Shown piece by piece: positions 1 through 7,577 of a stretch of DNA of 49,166 nt. The stretch covers positions 1 through 49,166 of the forward strand of contig CAYFSI010000004.1 of NCBI GenBank assembly GCA_964345825.1. The letters are read 5' to 3'. This DNA is from JAAYDH01 sp964345825. Lineage in GTDB: Bacteria; Bacillota_I; Bacilli_A; RFN20; CAG-826. The translations under genes and the position numbers were made by a program. The stretch's first letter is position 1; each line of letters begins with the position of its first letter. The notes below the pieces were generated by a model that was not told the DNA's origin, made no database searches, and saw only the letters and a program-made list of their open reading frames with translations.

Positions 1-2
1 CG

Positions 3-932
3 TTGATGTGTCGGCATAGGTTCGATAGTCAGGATCCCAATCATCTAACAAAGAATCGAATAATGCAGATGTTTGATGAGAAAGTTAAATATGTCCCAAG
101 AAGAAAGATGCCACACGTTTTATGTATCGATGAGATTAGATTCTCGGAAGAACTAGATCAAAAATACTGCTGTGTTTTATATGATTTTGAAAATAAGGAA
201 ATCGTCGATATTATCAAAAATAGACAAATGCCTTTTCTAAGAGAATATTTTAGTAACATCCCTATAAAAGAAAGGGAGAATACTAAAGTATTTATTTCTG
301 ATATGTATGATGCTTATGCTTCAGTATGTACCTCATATTTTCCTAAAGCCATCCACGTTGTTGATATGTTTCATATCGTCACTCAATTAACTCGCGCGGT
401 GAACACGCTAAGGGTTAACACAATGAACGGCTATACCGAGAAAAAAGATCCTTATTACAATTTTATGAAAAGCAAATGGAAATGCTTCTTAAGCCGAGCA
501 GAAAAGATTCCGGACAAACGATACACGTACATGAAAACGGGAGAGACATTTCATTATGATGAGATGGTTTATAAATGCATCGCTTTTAACAATAAATTCT
601 CTTCTGGATATTTAGCTCTCCAAGATTTGTTTCATTTCCCTTATTCCAGCGATTATGAGGAATCGTTAAAGTTTATCGAATTCCTATCTCAAAAATTAAA
701 TAACTCATTTTCTGATCTATTGAAGAAAGTTGGTGAAACATACCATCAATGGAGATTTGAAATCGCCAATGCATTTACGGTTGGAAACAAAGAAATCAGA
801 TATACGAATGCAATTGCTGAATGTTTGAATAATCAGTTAAAAACAATTATTAAGTCCGCTTATGGATATCACAATTTTGAACGTTTTAGAAAGCGGGCTA
901 TGTTGATCACTACATATCGAAAGAAACCATAG
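3..932 (+). CDS. ISL3-family transposase, 3' part (5' end outside window)
   Basis: DDE transposase of the ISL3 (IS204/IS1001/IS1096) type, which cuts and pastes its own insertion sequence. The visible 309 residues hold the catalytic core: a first Asp in CIDEIR (about residue 42), a second in ISDMYDAY, and a Glu in NAIAECLNNQLK followed by the AYGYHNFERFRKRAML tail typical of the family. The N-terminal zinc-finger and helix-turn-helix region expected in full-length members is missing because the window begins inside the gene, so the apparent start at base 3 is not real. The reading frame is intact to its TAG stop. Family assignment rests on the motif pattern. Whether the element is complete and active depends on sequence upstream of the window. 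Confidence 0.85.
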   Translation: MMCRHRFDSQDPNHLTKNRIMQMFDEKVKYVPRRKMPHVLCIDEIRFSEELDQKYCCVLYDFENKEIVDIIKNRQMPFLREYFSNIPIKERENTKVFISDMYDAYASVCTSYFPKAIHVVDMFHIVTQLTRAVNTLRVNTMNGYTEKKDPYYNFMKSKWKCFLSRAEKIPDKRYTYMKTGETFHYDEMVYKCIAFNNKFSSGYLALQDLFHFPYSSDYEESLKFIEFLSQKLNNSFSDLLKKVGETYHQWRFEIANAFTVGNKEIRYTNAIAECLNNQLKTIIKSAYGYHNFERFRKRAMLITTYRKKP

Positions 933-965
933 AAAAAGGACACGGATTTCTCCATGTCCCTTATG

Positions 966-1032
966 CACAGTTTATTTCACAGTTTTGTATAGTTATGAAT
1001 CGAAATACACAATTATACACACTTTATTTCAC
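966..1032. repeat. Near-identical 15-bp direct repeats downstream of the transposase
   Basis: Two copies of CACAsTTTATTTCAC (966-980 and 1018-1032) differ only at one base (G or C at position 5) and start 52 bp apart. They lie just downstream of the transposase stop, where the right end of the insertion sequence should be, so they may be transposase-binding subterminal repeats. The left end is outside the window, so terminal inverted repeats cannot be matched. Confidence 0.5.
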
Positions 1033-1048
1033 TGAGCCAAAAAGAAAA

Positions 1049-1078
1049 GACCGAAGTCTCTCGAATTCGGTCGCATTT
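1049..1078 (-). terminator. Rho-independent terminator of the flavin reductase gene
   Basis: Perfect 7-bp stem GACCGAA (1049-1055) / TTCGGTC (1066-1072) with a 10-nt loop. Read on the minus strand it is followed by TTTTCTTTTT and lies 15 bp past the minus-strand stop codon. On the plus strand GCATTTTTTT follows, so it may also stop read-through from the transposase. Confidence 0.75.
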
Positions 1079-1087
1079 TTTTGTTCT

Positions 1088-3151
1088 TTAGATTTTCATC
1101 GCCACATCCCAAGCTCGCCAGATGACAGTGCGCAAATTGCCAACACCATTACAGTCACCAACGAGATGGATATGTTTTCCTTTTTTAGAAAGTGGAGAAG
1201 GAATATATCCGATTGAACTGATAACCGCGCTGGCGGGAATAGTGGATTCAGTACCTTCTTTGTCAACGACAACGACAGCATCTTTTTTTATCTCTTTGAC
1301 CATTGTTTCAAGATGAATTGGCGTGTGATGTAAAGCGAAATAATCGCGTAAGTAAGAACTATTCGCCAAGCACACTCCTTTGACAGCAATAAGATCGTTT
1401 TTCATTTCGACAATCGTTGGTTTCTTGCCCTTAAGACATAATTCATAAGCAATTTCACAGCCGGTTAATCCGCCACCGATAACAACTGGGTTTTCACCAA
1501 CATCAGCTTTTCCAGATAAGAAGTCAATCGCTTCAATGGCTTTTTCGCTTCCGGGTACATGAAGATGGCGAGCTCTAGAACCAGTTGCGATAACGACTTC
1601 ATCAAATCCTTTAGTAAAGCAATCTAAGCAGTTTGCTTCTTCTTTTAAATGAATCTTGATAGCGGGGTATTTTTTAATCTCTTTGAGATACCACTCAACT
1701 AAGCGCTTATCATTTTCCTTAAATGAAGGAGTGCAGGCTGCAGTAAAGACGCCGCCTAATTTATCGGTTTTTTCAACGATAGTGACTTTATGGCCACGTT
1801 TCGCTAAGACAATGGCGGCTTCCATACCACCGATACCGCCTCCGATAACGACAACATTTTTCGCTTTCTTGGCTTTGATAATCTTATATTTCTTTGATTG
1901 CATGGTTTCCGGATTAAGTGCGCATCTAGCCATGTGAAGAGCGTCATGCAAATCTTGATCATTGGCTACGCCTTTATAATTAGCCATGTTGAAGCATCCG
2001 TTATGACATTGGATGCAAGGACGAATTTCTTCTTCTTTGCCCTCCATCAATTTGGTGACCCATTCTTCGTCAGAGAGGAATTGACGGGCTACGCCCATAC
2101 CATCAATTTTGCCTTCTTTAATCGCTTCCGCAGCGATCTCAGGAGTCATACGGCCAGCAACGACGACGGGAATATCAACAAACTTCTTGATGTGTTCAAC
2201 TTCAGGAAGATTGCAGTTATTGCTCATATACACTGGTGGATGGGCCCAGTACCAAGCATCATATGTGCCATTATCGCAGTTAAGCATGTCATAACCAGCC
2301 TCTTGGAGGTATTTAGCGGCTTTCTCGCTCTCTTCCATATCGCGGCCCACCTCAGTGTATTTTTCACCTGGTAATGCGCCTTGATTGAAGCCTTTTGTCT
2401 TGCTGACAACAGAATAACGCAAGGAGACAGGATAATCCTTACCACAGGCCTCTTTAATTGCTTTAACAATCTCAACGGGGAAGCGGTAGCGGTTTTCAAA
2501 ACTTCCACCCCACTTATCTTTTCTAAGATTGGTGTATTTCATTGTGAATTGATCGAGCAGATAGCCTTCGTGAACAGCGTGGACTTCCACACCATCAACA
2601 CCAGCCTCCATACAAAGTTTGGCGGTTTTAGCAAATCCTTCAATGATTTTATGAATTTGTTTTTCCGTCATTTCTTTGGTCATGACCTTATCACTCCAAC
2701 GATTAGGAGTGACACTTGGAGCGGAATTAATCCAATCCATATTAAAAACTGGTTTCATTAATGTACCTAACACTTTGTTTGTGCTGCATTTGACCATGAT
2801 ATCGTTTAATGCCATGGAGCGACCAAAACCAGCCGTTAATTGGACAAACAATTTAGCGCCTGTTTTATGGAGTTCATTCATGAAAACTTTTAGTTTCTTG
2901 TACATTCCTTTATTGGAATATAACCATCCACCCATCATCGGGTTTTTGATTGGGGCGATACCAGGGAGAATTAAGCCGACATTATTCTTGGCTTTTCCCA
3001 TGATAAATTTCGCGGCTTCTTCATCAAAATGAGCGGGTTCCATCCATCCAAAAAGACTGGTTCCGCCCATTGACGTCATGACAATACGGTTCTTAATCTC
3101 GACATTTCTGATTTTCCACGATGTAAAAAGTGGGTCATATTTTTTGTTCAT
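1088..3151 (-). CDS. Old-yellow-enzyme-type NADH:flavin oxidoreductase / enoate reductase
   Basis: A 687-aa three-domain flavoprotein of the 2,4-dienoyl-CoA reductase / enoate reductase family, which moves electrons from NAD(P)H via FAD and [4Fe-4S] to an FMN that reduces an activated C=C bond. Residues 1-370 are the FMN TIM barrel, with the substrate-binding pair H191/H194 in HAVHEGYLLDQF and GGSFENRYRF after it. The [4Fe-4S] ligands are C379, C382, C386 and C410; the last spacing is about 12 residues longer than usual. Residues 432-687 are the pyridine-nucleotide/FAD domain (VVVIGGGIGGMEAA; second dinucleotide fold VVIGGGLTGCEIAYE; GDCNGVGN near the end). The start has GAGGTAA upstream. It is monocistronic and divergent from the aconitase X genes. 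The family reduces many substrates (enoates, dienoyl-CoA, bile-acid intermediates), so the substrate is not predictable. Confidence 0.88.
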   Translation of the reverse strand: MNKKYDPLFTSWKIRNVEIKNRIVMTSMGGTSLFGWMEPAHFDEEAAKFIMGKAKNNVGLILPGIAPIKNPMMGGWLYSNKGMYKKLKVFMNELHKTGAKLFVQLTAGFGRSMALNDIMVKCSTNKVLGTLMKPVFNMDWINSAPSVTPNRWSDKVMTKEMTEKQIHKIIEGFAKTAKLCMEAGVDGVEVHAVHEGYLLDQFTMKYTNLRKDKWGGSFENRYRFPVEIVKAIKEACGKDYPVSLRYSVVSKTKGFNQGALPGEKYTEVGRDMEESEKAAKYLQEAGYDMLNCDNGTYDAWYWAHPPVYMSNNCNLPEVEHIKKFVDIPVVVAGRMTPEIAAEAIKEGKIDGMGVARQFLSDEEWVTKLMEGKEEEIRPCIQCHNGCFNMANYKGVANDQDLHDALHMARCALNPETMQSKKYKIIKAKKAKNVVVIGGGIGGMEAAIVLAKRGHKVTIVEKTDKLGGVFTAACTPSFKENDKRLVEWYLKEIKKYPAIKIHLKEEANCLDCFTKGFDEVVIATGSRARHLHVPGSEKAIEAIDFLSGKADVGENPVVIGGGLTGCEIAYELCLKGKKPTIVEMKNDLIAVKGVCLANSSYLRDYFALHHTPIHLETMVKEIKKDAVVVVDKEGTESTIPASAVISSIGYIPSPLSKKGKHIHLVGDCNGVGNLRTVIWRAWDVAMKI

Positions 3152-3274
3152 AAGATTACCTCTATTATCTATATTAGATGATAATTGAAGGTCTTGTATA
3201 ACAAATTAAGCGAATAGTGTTATTATTTATGCAAAGAACAACGTTCGCGTTTATTAAAATAAGGAGAAACTTTT

Positions 3275-4570
3275 ATGTATGAACCTAAAATGGAACTGAC
3301 AAATGAACAGCGTGACATTTTGAATGGTAAGCAAGGCGAAACAATGGCCAAAATCATGGAAACAGTCGTGATGTTTGGCGATATGTTTGAAGCCCCACGC
3401 CTAATCAAAGTAACTCATGATGATGGTCATTTAGTCACTTCCTTCGGCATTGGAATCTGCAAGCCCCTATTCTCAACTATGGATAGAATCAATGAGGCAG
3501 GAATTACGACAAAAGGTAAATTTACTGTCGACCCCCGTCCTTACGACTACAAGAATGTGAAGTGTTCACTTCTTGATAAATTGGTCTATAGCAAAATTCT
3601 CTTTTCCCAACAAAAAAGATATGAAGGACAGCTAAAAAAAGTTGGTCTTCGCGATAGCAATGCATTCACCTGCACATCCTATTTACCAGAAGTTGGAAAC
3701 ACTCCAAAGAAGGGTGACATCCTTTCTTGGGCTGAAAGCTCTGCGGTGGTTTTTGCTAACTCAGTTCTAGGTGCAAGATGCAATCGCAACTCTGGTATGC
3801 TTGACCTTTTCGGATCAATTATTGGCTATGTTCCTGAGTTTGGATTTTTAACCGACAAAGGAAGAAAAGCAACCTGGAGAATAATTGTAAAAACAAGCAA
3901 GATTCCCGAAGCTCAAATTCTCGGATCTGCGATTGGAATGAAAGTCATGGAAGATGTTCCCTATGTTGAGGGACTCGACAAATATCTTGGAACTGAACTC
4001 AATGATTTTGCCATCGGATATCTTAAGGATTTCGGAGCCGCAACAGCCTCAAATGGAGCGGTTGGTTTATACCATATCGCCAATTTGACCCCTGAAGCAA
4101 AGGAATTTGGAGAAAAATTACTTGTTCCAAACGCAAAAGAATACATCATTGATGATGCTGAATTAGAACGCGTTTATCATGATTATCCCATCATGTGGAA
4201 AGATAAAACTAAGAAAGGCAATCTCATTTTCATCGGTTGCCCTCACCTTACTTTCCAGCAACTCAACCAATGGACCGACAAGATTAGCAATGGCTTAAAA
4301 GAGACGGGAAGAAAGAAAGTGGCAATTAGAACAATTTTAACCTCATCTCCTGATGTAGTTGAAAAGTTTAAGAAGTCAGATAAATACTCTGTTTTAATAG
4401 CAACTGGAGCGAAGTTATCGAGTATTTGCCCATTAATGTATACGAATAATCCTCTCACCAAAAAGAAGAGAATTATTACTTCTTCTAACAAGTTAAGAAC
4501 CTATTCTTTAGCTAGATATTACAAGGATGAAGAAGTTTTAAACTTTGTCATTGGCAAGGAGGGAAAATAA
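3275..4570 (+). CDS. Aconitase X, large (catalytic) subunit
   Basis: A 431-aa protein of the AcnX (formerly DUF521) family, a [Fe-S] dehydratase related to aconitase. Recognised by AESSAVVFANSVLGARCN, NRNSGMLDLFG and IGCPHLT, and by the adjacent small swivel subunit; this two-gene form corresponds to the split AcnX type. Characterised members dehydrate mevalonate 5-phosphate (archaea) or cis-3-hydroxy-L-proline (bacteria); which applies here, or neither, cannot be decided from sequence. The ATG is preceded by AAGGAG (3261-3266). The small subunit starts 2 bases after the stop, so both are made from one mRNA. No proline-catabolism or mevalonate gene is visible nearby. The next gene on the other side is a divergent enoate-reductase-like enzyme, which could use an unsaturated acid product. 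Confidence 0.85.
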   Translation: MYEPKMELTNEQRDILNGKQGETMAKIMETVVMFGDMFEAPRLIKVTHDDGHLVTSFGIGICKPLFSTMDRINEAGITTKGKFTVDPRPYDYKNVKCSLLDKLVYSKILFSQQKRYEGQLKKVGLRDSNAFTCTSYLPEVGNTPKKGDILSWAESSAVVFANSVLGARCNRNSGMLDLFGSIIGYVPEFGFLTDKGRKATWRIIVKTSKIPEAQILGSAIGMKVMEDVPYVEGLDKYLGTELNDFAIGYLKDFGAATASNGAVGLYHIANLTPEAKEFGEKLLVPNAKEYIIDDAELERVYHDYPIMWKDKTKKGNLIFIGCPHLTFQQLNQWTDKISNGLKETGRKKVAIRTILTSSPDVVEKFKKSDKYSVLIATGAKLSSICPLMYTNNPLTKKKRIITSSNKLRTYSLARYYKDEEVLNFVIGKEGK

Positions 4571-4571
4571 A

Positions 4572-5012
4572 ATGAAACAATTTAAAGGTAGAGTCCTGGC
4601 ATCAGGAACTTACGTTGGTGAAGCCGTCGTCACACATCAAGGTGTCAACACATTAGCGTCATTTCAAAAAGCGATTATTGGAAACAAAAAAATTGCTACC
4701 ATTTCTGATCAAGGAAATAAGGACCTCTATGGACTCGAAGTGACAGGAAAAGCGTTGTGTTTACCCCTTACCATCGGCTCAACAACCGGAGGATTAGTCA
4801 TCCAAACGATTTGCGCAATGGGCAACGCTCCTGCTGCATTTCTCTTCTCCGAACACATTGATTCTTTAGCGGGATCAGGAATTGTGTTAGCCAGAATTTG
4901 GGAAAATAGTCCCGTTATCGCTATTGATCAATTAGGCAAAGATTTCCTCGAAACTGTGAAAACAGGTGATAAAATTGAAATCAAAGAAGATGGGACAGTC
5001 ATAATCCTATAA
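4572..5012 (+). CDS. Aconitase X, small (swivel-domain) subunit
   Basis: A 146-aa protein of the DUF126 / AcnX swivel family that completes the active site of the large subunit. Diagnostic stretches are GRVLASGTYVGEAVV near the N terminus, KDLYGLEVTGKALCLP, and the IGSTTGGLVIQ motif (about residues 69-79) with the conserved Ser-Thr loop. The correct start is ATG 4572, directly after the large-subunit stop; an in-frame upstream codon at 4545 lies inside the upstream gene and would add nine non-family residues. The length is normal for the family. A terminator follows, ending this two-gene operon before the hydrogenase promoter. Confidence 0.85.
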   Translation: MKQFKGRVLASGTYVGEAVVTHQGVNTLASFQKAIIGNKKIATISDQGNKDLYGLEVTGKALCLPLTIGSTTGGLVIQTICAMGNAPAAFLFSEHIDSLAGSGIVLARIWENSPVIAIDQLGKDFLETVKTGDKIEIKEDGTVIIL

Positions 5013-5027
5013 CATAGATTTAAGATA

Positions 5028-5057
5028 AATCTCGGTTAAAAAGGCCGGGATTTTTTC
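5028..5057 (+). terminator. Terminator of the aconitase X operon
   Basis: Stem AATCTCGG (5028-5035) / CCGGGATT (5045-5052) with one G-U pair, followed by TTTTTTC. Confidence 0.8.
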
Positions 5058-5095
5058 TTTTGTGCCGATTATGTGGGTGTAAACCATTTTTATAC

Positions 5096-5124
5096 TTGTC
5101 AATGTGCGTGTGCCTGCGTAAAAT
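5096..5124 (+). promoter_or_regulatory. Promoter of the hydrogenase operon
   Basis: TTGTCA (5096-5101), 17-bp spacer, TAAAAT (5119-5124), about 35 bp before the first ATG of the operon, which has an AGGAGG site just upstream. Confidence 0.65.
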
Positions 5125-5166
5125 GAATGCGCTGGTTTTATGCGAGAAACCAAATAGGAGGTTATT

Positions 5167-5658
5167 ATGGCGCATTTACAAAGTAGTGCTGTAGCGCAGA
5201 TTACAAAAATAGTCGAACGTTACAAAGATGAACCAACCCCATTAATGATGATTCTCGAGGATGTTCAAAAAGAATATGGTTATGTTCCTCTCGAGGTTCA
5301 AGAATTAATTTCTGATTTGACAGACATTCCGGTCAGTGAAATCTATGGAGTGGTGACATTCTATTCCTTTTTCTCTTTGACCCCAAAAGGCAAGTACGTT
5401 ATTGGCGTTTGCCTTGGTACAGCTTGTTATGTTAAGGGTGCCCAATTAATATTGGACAAATTTTGCGAGATTTTAAAAATTAAACCCGGAGAAACAACTC
5501 CAGATGGATTATTCACTATTGATGTCCTTCGTTGCATAGGCGCTTGCGCCATTGCACCAGCAGTGTCAGTAAATGGAAAAGTCTACCCCCAAGTTAAAGT
5601 GGATAATGTTATAAAAATTATTAACACATACGAACATAAAGAAATGGAGGTTCAATAA
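5167..5658 (+). CDS. NADH-dependent [FeFe] hydrogenase, NuoE-like subunit (HydC/HymA)
   Basis: A 163-aa thioredoxin-like [2Fe-2S] protein homologous to complex I NuoE and the HydC subunit of trimeric bifurcating hydrogenases. N-terminal helical segment, then the ferredoxin fold with the four ligands in CLGTAC and CIGAC (about residues 81, 86, 122 and 126). IPVSEIYGVVTFYSFF is the characteristic NuoE signature. It passes electrons between the flavoprotein subunit and other clusters in the cytoplasm. First gene of a three-gene operon, two bases before the next start. The AGGAGG site and the strong promoter upstream fit a well-expressed catabolic enzyme. Confidence 0.9.
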   Translation: MAHLQSSAVAQITKIVERYKDEPTPLMMILEDVQKEYGYVPLEVQELISDLTDIPVSEIYGVVTFYSFFSLTPKGKYVIGVCLGTACYVKGAQLILDKFCEILKIKPGETTPDGLFTIDVLRCIGACAIAPAVSVNGKVYPQVKVDNVIKIINTYEHKEMEVQ

Positions 5659-5660
5659 TC

Positions 5661-7565
5661 ATGGCGAAAATTGAAGTAATCAAATCTGAAAAACAATTGC
5701 TAGACAAAATTAGTCATTGCGGAACCTGCTTAGAGAAAAAATTCCACTGCCAGGATGGACATAGAGCCATTGTCATCTGTGGCGGAACTGGATGCTTGTC
5801 CAGTGAATCCAGCGAAATCCTAGCCAAATTCAAAAGTCTTATTGAAGAAAAAGGACTTGGTGAAAAAGTCACTGCCAACATCGTTGGGTGCTTTGGATTC
5901 TGTTCACAAGGACCAATCGTCAAGATTTTCCCAGAAGAAACTTTATACACCAAAGTGAAAACGACGGATGTTCAAGAAATTTTTGATACTGATATCATCG
6001 GAGGAGAAGTTGTTGAACGTCTCTTATTCATTGATCCTGTCACTAATCAAAAAGTCAAAAAACAACACGAAATCAATTTCTATAGATTACAAAAACGTGA
6101 CATTGCCCTTCGTGGTAATGGCGATATCAACCCAGAAGATATCGACGAAGCTTTTGGCGATGGCTCTTTCATCGCTTTAAACAAAGCTCTCCACATGACT
6201 CGTCAACAAGTTATCGATGAAGTTTTAAAGTCAGGCTTACGTGGCCGTGGCGGTGCTGGATTCCCAGCCGGTCGAAAATGGCAATTCGCCTACAACGTGG
6301 ATGTTGAAGAAAAATACATTATTTGTAACGGAGATGAAGGTGATCCAGGTGCATTTATGGATCGTTCAATCATCGAAGGAAACCCAGTTAACGTCATCGA
6401 AGGTATGATGATTGCTGGCTACGCTATCGGAGCGAAAAACGGGTACTTTTATGTCCGTGCTGAATACCCTGTCGCTGTCGAACGCTTAAAGAAAGCCATT
6501 GCTGAATTAGAAGAAATTGGTTTATTAGGAGACAACATTCTTGGAACTGATTTCTCTTTCCGCTGTCATATTCGTCTTGGCGCTGGAGCCTTCGTATGTG
6601 GTGAAGAAACTGCTTTATTAAATAGTATGGAAGGCAAACGAGGCATGCCTCGTCCACGTCCTCCATTCCCAGCCGTAAAAGGTTTATGGGACAAACCAAG
6701 CGTCATCAATAACGTTGAGACATTAGCTAACGTTCCTTATATTTTCCGTGAAGGCGCTGAACATTATGCCTCTTTTGGCACTGCGGATAGCAAAGGCACA
6801 AAGGTTTTTGCTCTCGGCGGTAAAGTTAACAATGTCGGTTTAGTGGAAATTCCTATGGGAACTACCTTAAGACAATTAATTTTTGATATTGGTGGCGGTA
6901 TTCCAGGAGGAAAGAAATTCAAAGCCATTCAAACAGGTGGACCTTCTGGCGGATGTTTGACTGAAAAAGATCTTGATATACCAATCGACTATGCTTCCTT
7001 AATTGCCCATGGCTCAATGATGGGCTCAGGCGGAGCTATCGTCATGGATGAAGATAACTGCATGGTTGATGTTGCTAAGTTCTATATGACCTTTATTTGT
7101 GAAGAATCATGCGGCAAATGTTCCCCTTGTCGTATTGGCACAAAGAGATGCCTGGAAATCTTAAATAATATTTGTGATGGAAAAGGATCTTTAAAAGATT
7201 TAGCTGATTTAAAAGAGTTGTCTACGATTATCAAAGCTAATTCACTTTGTGGTCTTGGACAGACAGCCGCTAATCCGATTATTTCGACAATGACCGCTTT
7301 CCCTGAAGAATATCAAGCTCACGTTGTCGATCACGAATGTCATGCTCATGTTTGTAAGAGCATGATGCAATATCACATTATTCCGGATGCTTGTTTTGGA
7401 TGCGGATCTTGTGCACGTGCTTGCCCAACCAATGCTATTTCCAAGACCGAAGAGCCGTCTAAGAAGAATCCTCGTCTCTTCATTCATGTCATCGACCAAA
7501 GCAAATGTATTAAATGTGGATCTTGTATGGCGACCTGTCGCTTCAATTCCATCATTAAGAAGTAA
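5661..7565 (+). CDS. NADH-dependent [FeFe] hydrogenase, NuoF-like flavoprotein subunit (HydB/HymB)
   Basis: A 634-aa subunit that binds NADH and FMN. In order: an N-terminal thioredoxin-like [2Fe-2S] domain (GGTGCLS and GCFGFC), the NuoF Rossmann-like core with GRGGAGFPAGRKW and NGDEGDPGAFMDR, the GAGAFVCGEETALL loop, the SLBB region, the [4Fe-4S] helix bundle CGKCSPCRIGTKRC, and a C-terminal ferredoxin domain with CFGCGSCARACP and CIKCGSCMATCR. This exact domain string is that of HydB in electron-bifurcating hydrogenases. It oxidises or forms NADH at FMN and exchanges electrons with HydA and ferredoxin. The hydA start follows 12 bases after the stop. The last cluster motif ends C-R rather than the usual C-P, which need not affect ligation. 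Confidence 0.93.
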   Translation: MAKIEVIKSEKQLLDKISHCGTCLEKKFHCQDGHRAIVICGGTGCLSSESSEILAKFKSLIEEKGLGEKVTANIVGCFGFCSQGPIVKIFPEETLYTKVKTTDVQEIFDTDIIGGEVVERLLFIDPVTNQKVKKQHEINFYRLQKRDIALRGNGDINPEDIDEAFGDGSFIALNKALHMTRQQVIDEVLKSGLRGRGGAGFPAGRKWQFAYNVDVEEKYIICNGDEGDPGAFMDRSIIEGNPVNVIEGMMIAGYAIGAKNGYFYVRAEYPVAVERLKKAIAELEEIGLLGDNILGTDFSFRCHIRLGAGAFVCGEETALLNSMEGKRGMPRPRPPFPAVKGLWDKPSVINNVETLANVPYIFREGAEHYASFGTADSKGTKVFALGGKVNNVGLVEIPMGTTLRQLIFDIGGGIPGGKKFKAIQTGGPSGGCLTEKDLDIPIDYASLIAHGSMMGSGGAIVMDEDNCMVDVAKFYMTFICEESCGKCSPCRIGTKRCLEILNNICDGKGSLKDLADLKELSTIIKANSLCGLGQTAANPIISTMTAFPEEYQAHVVDHECHAHVCKSMMQYHIIPDACFGCGSCARACPTNAISKTEEPSKKNPRLFIHVIDQSKCIKCGSCMATCRFNSIIKK

Positions 7566-7577
7566 GGAGGATAGAAT

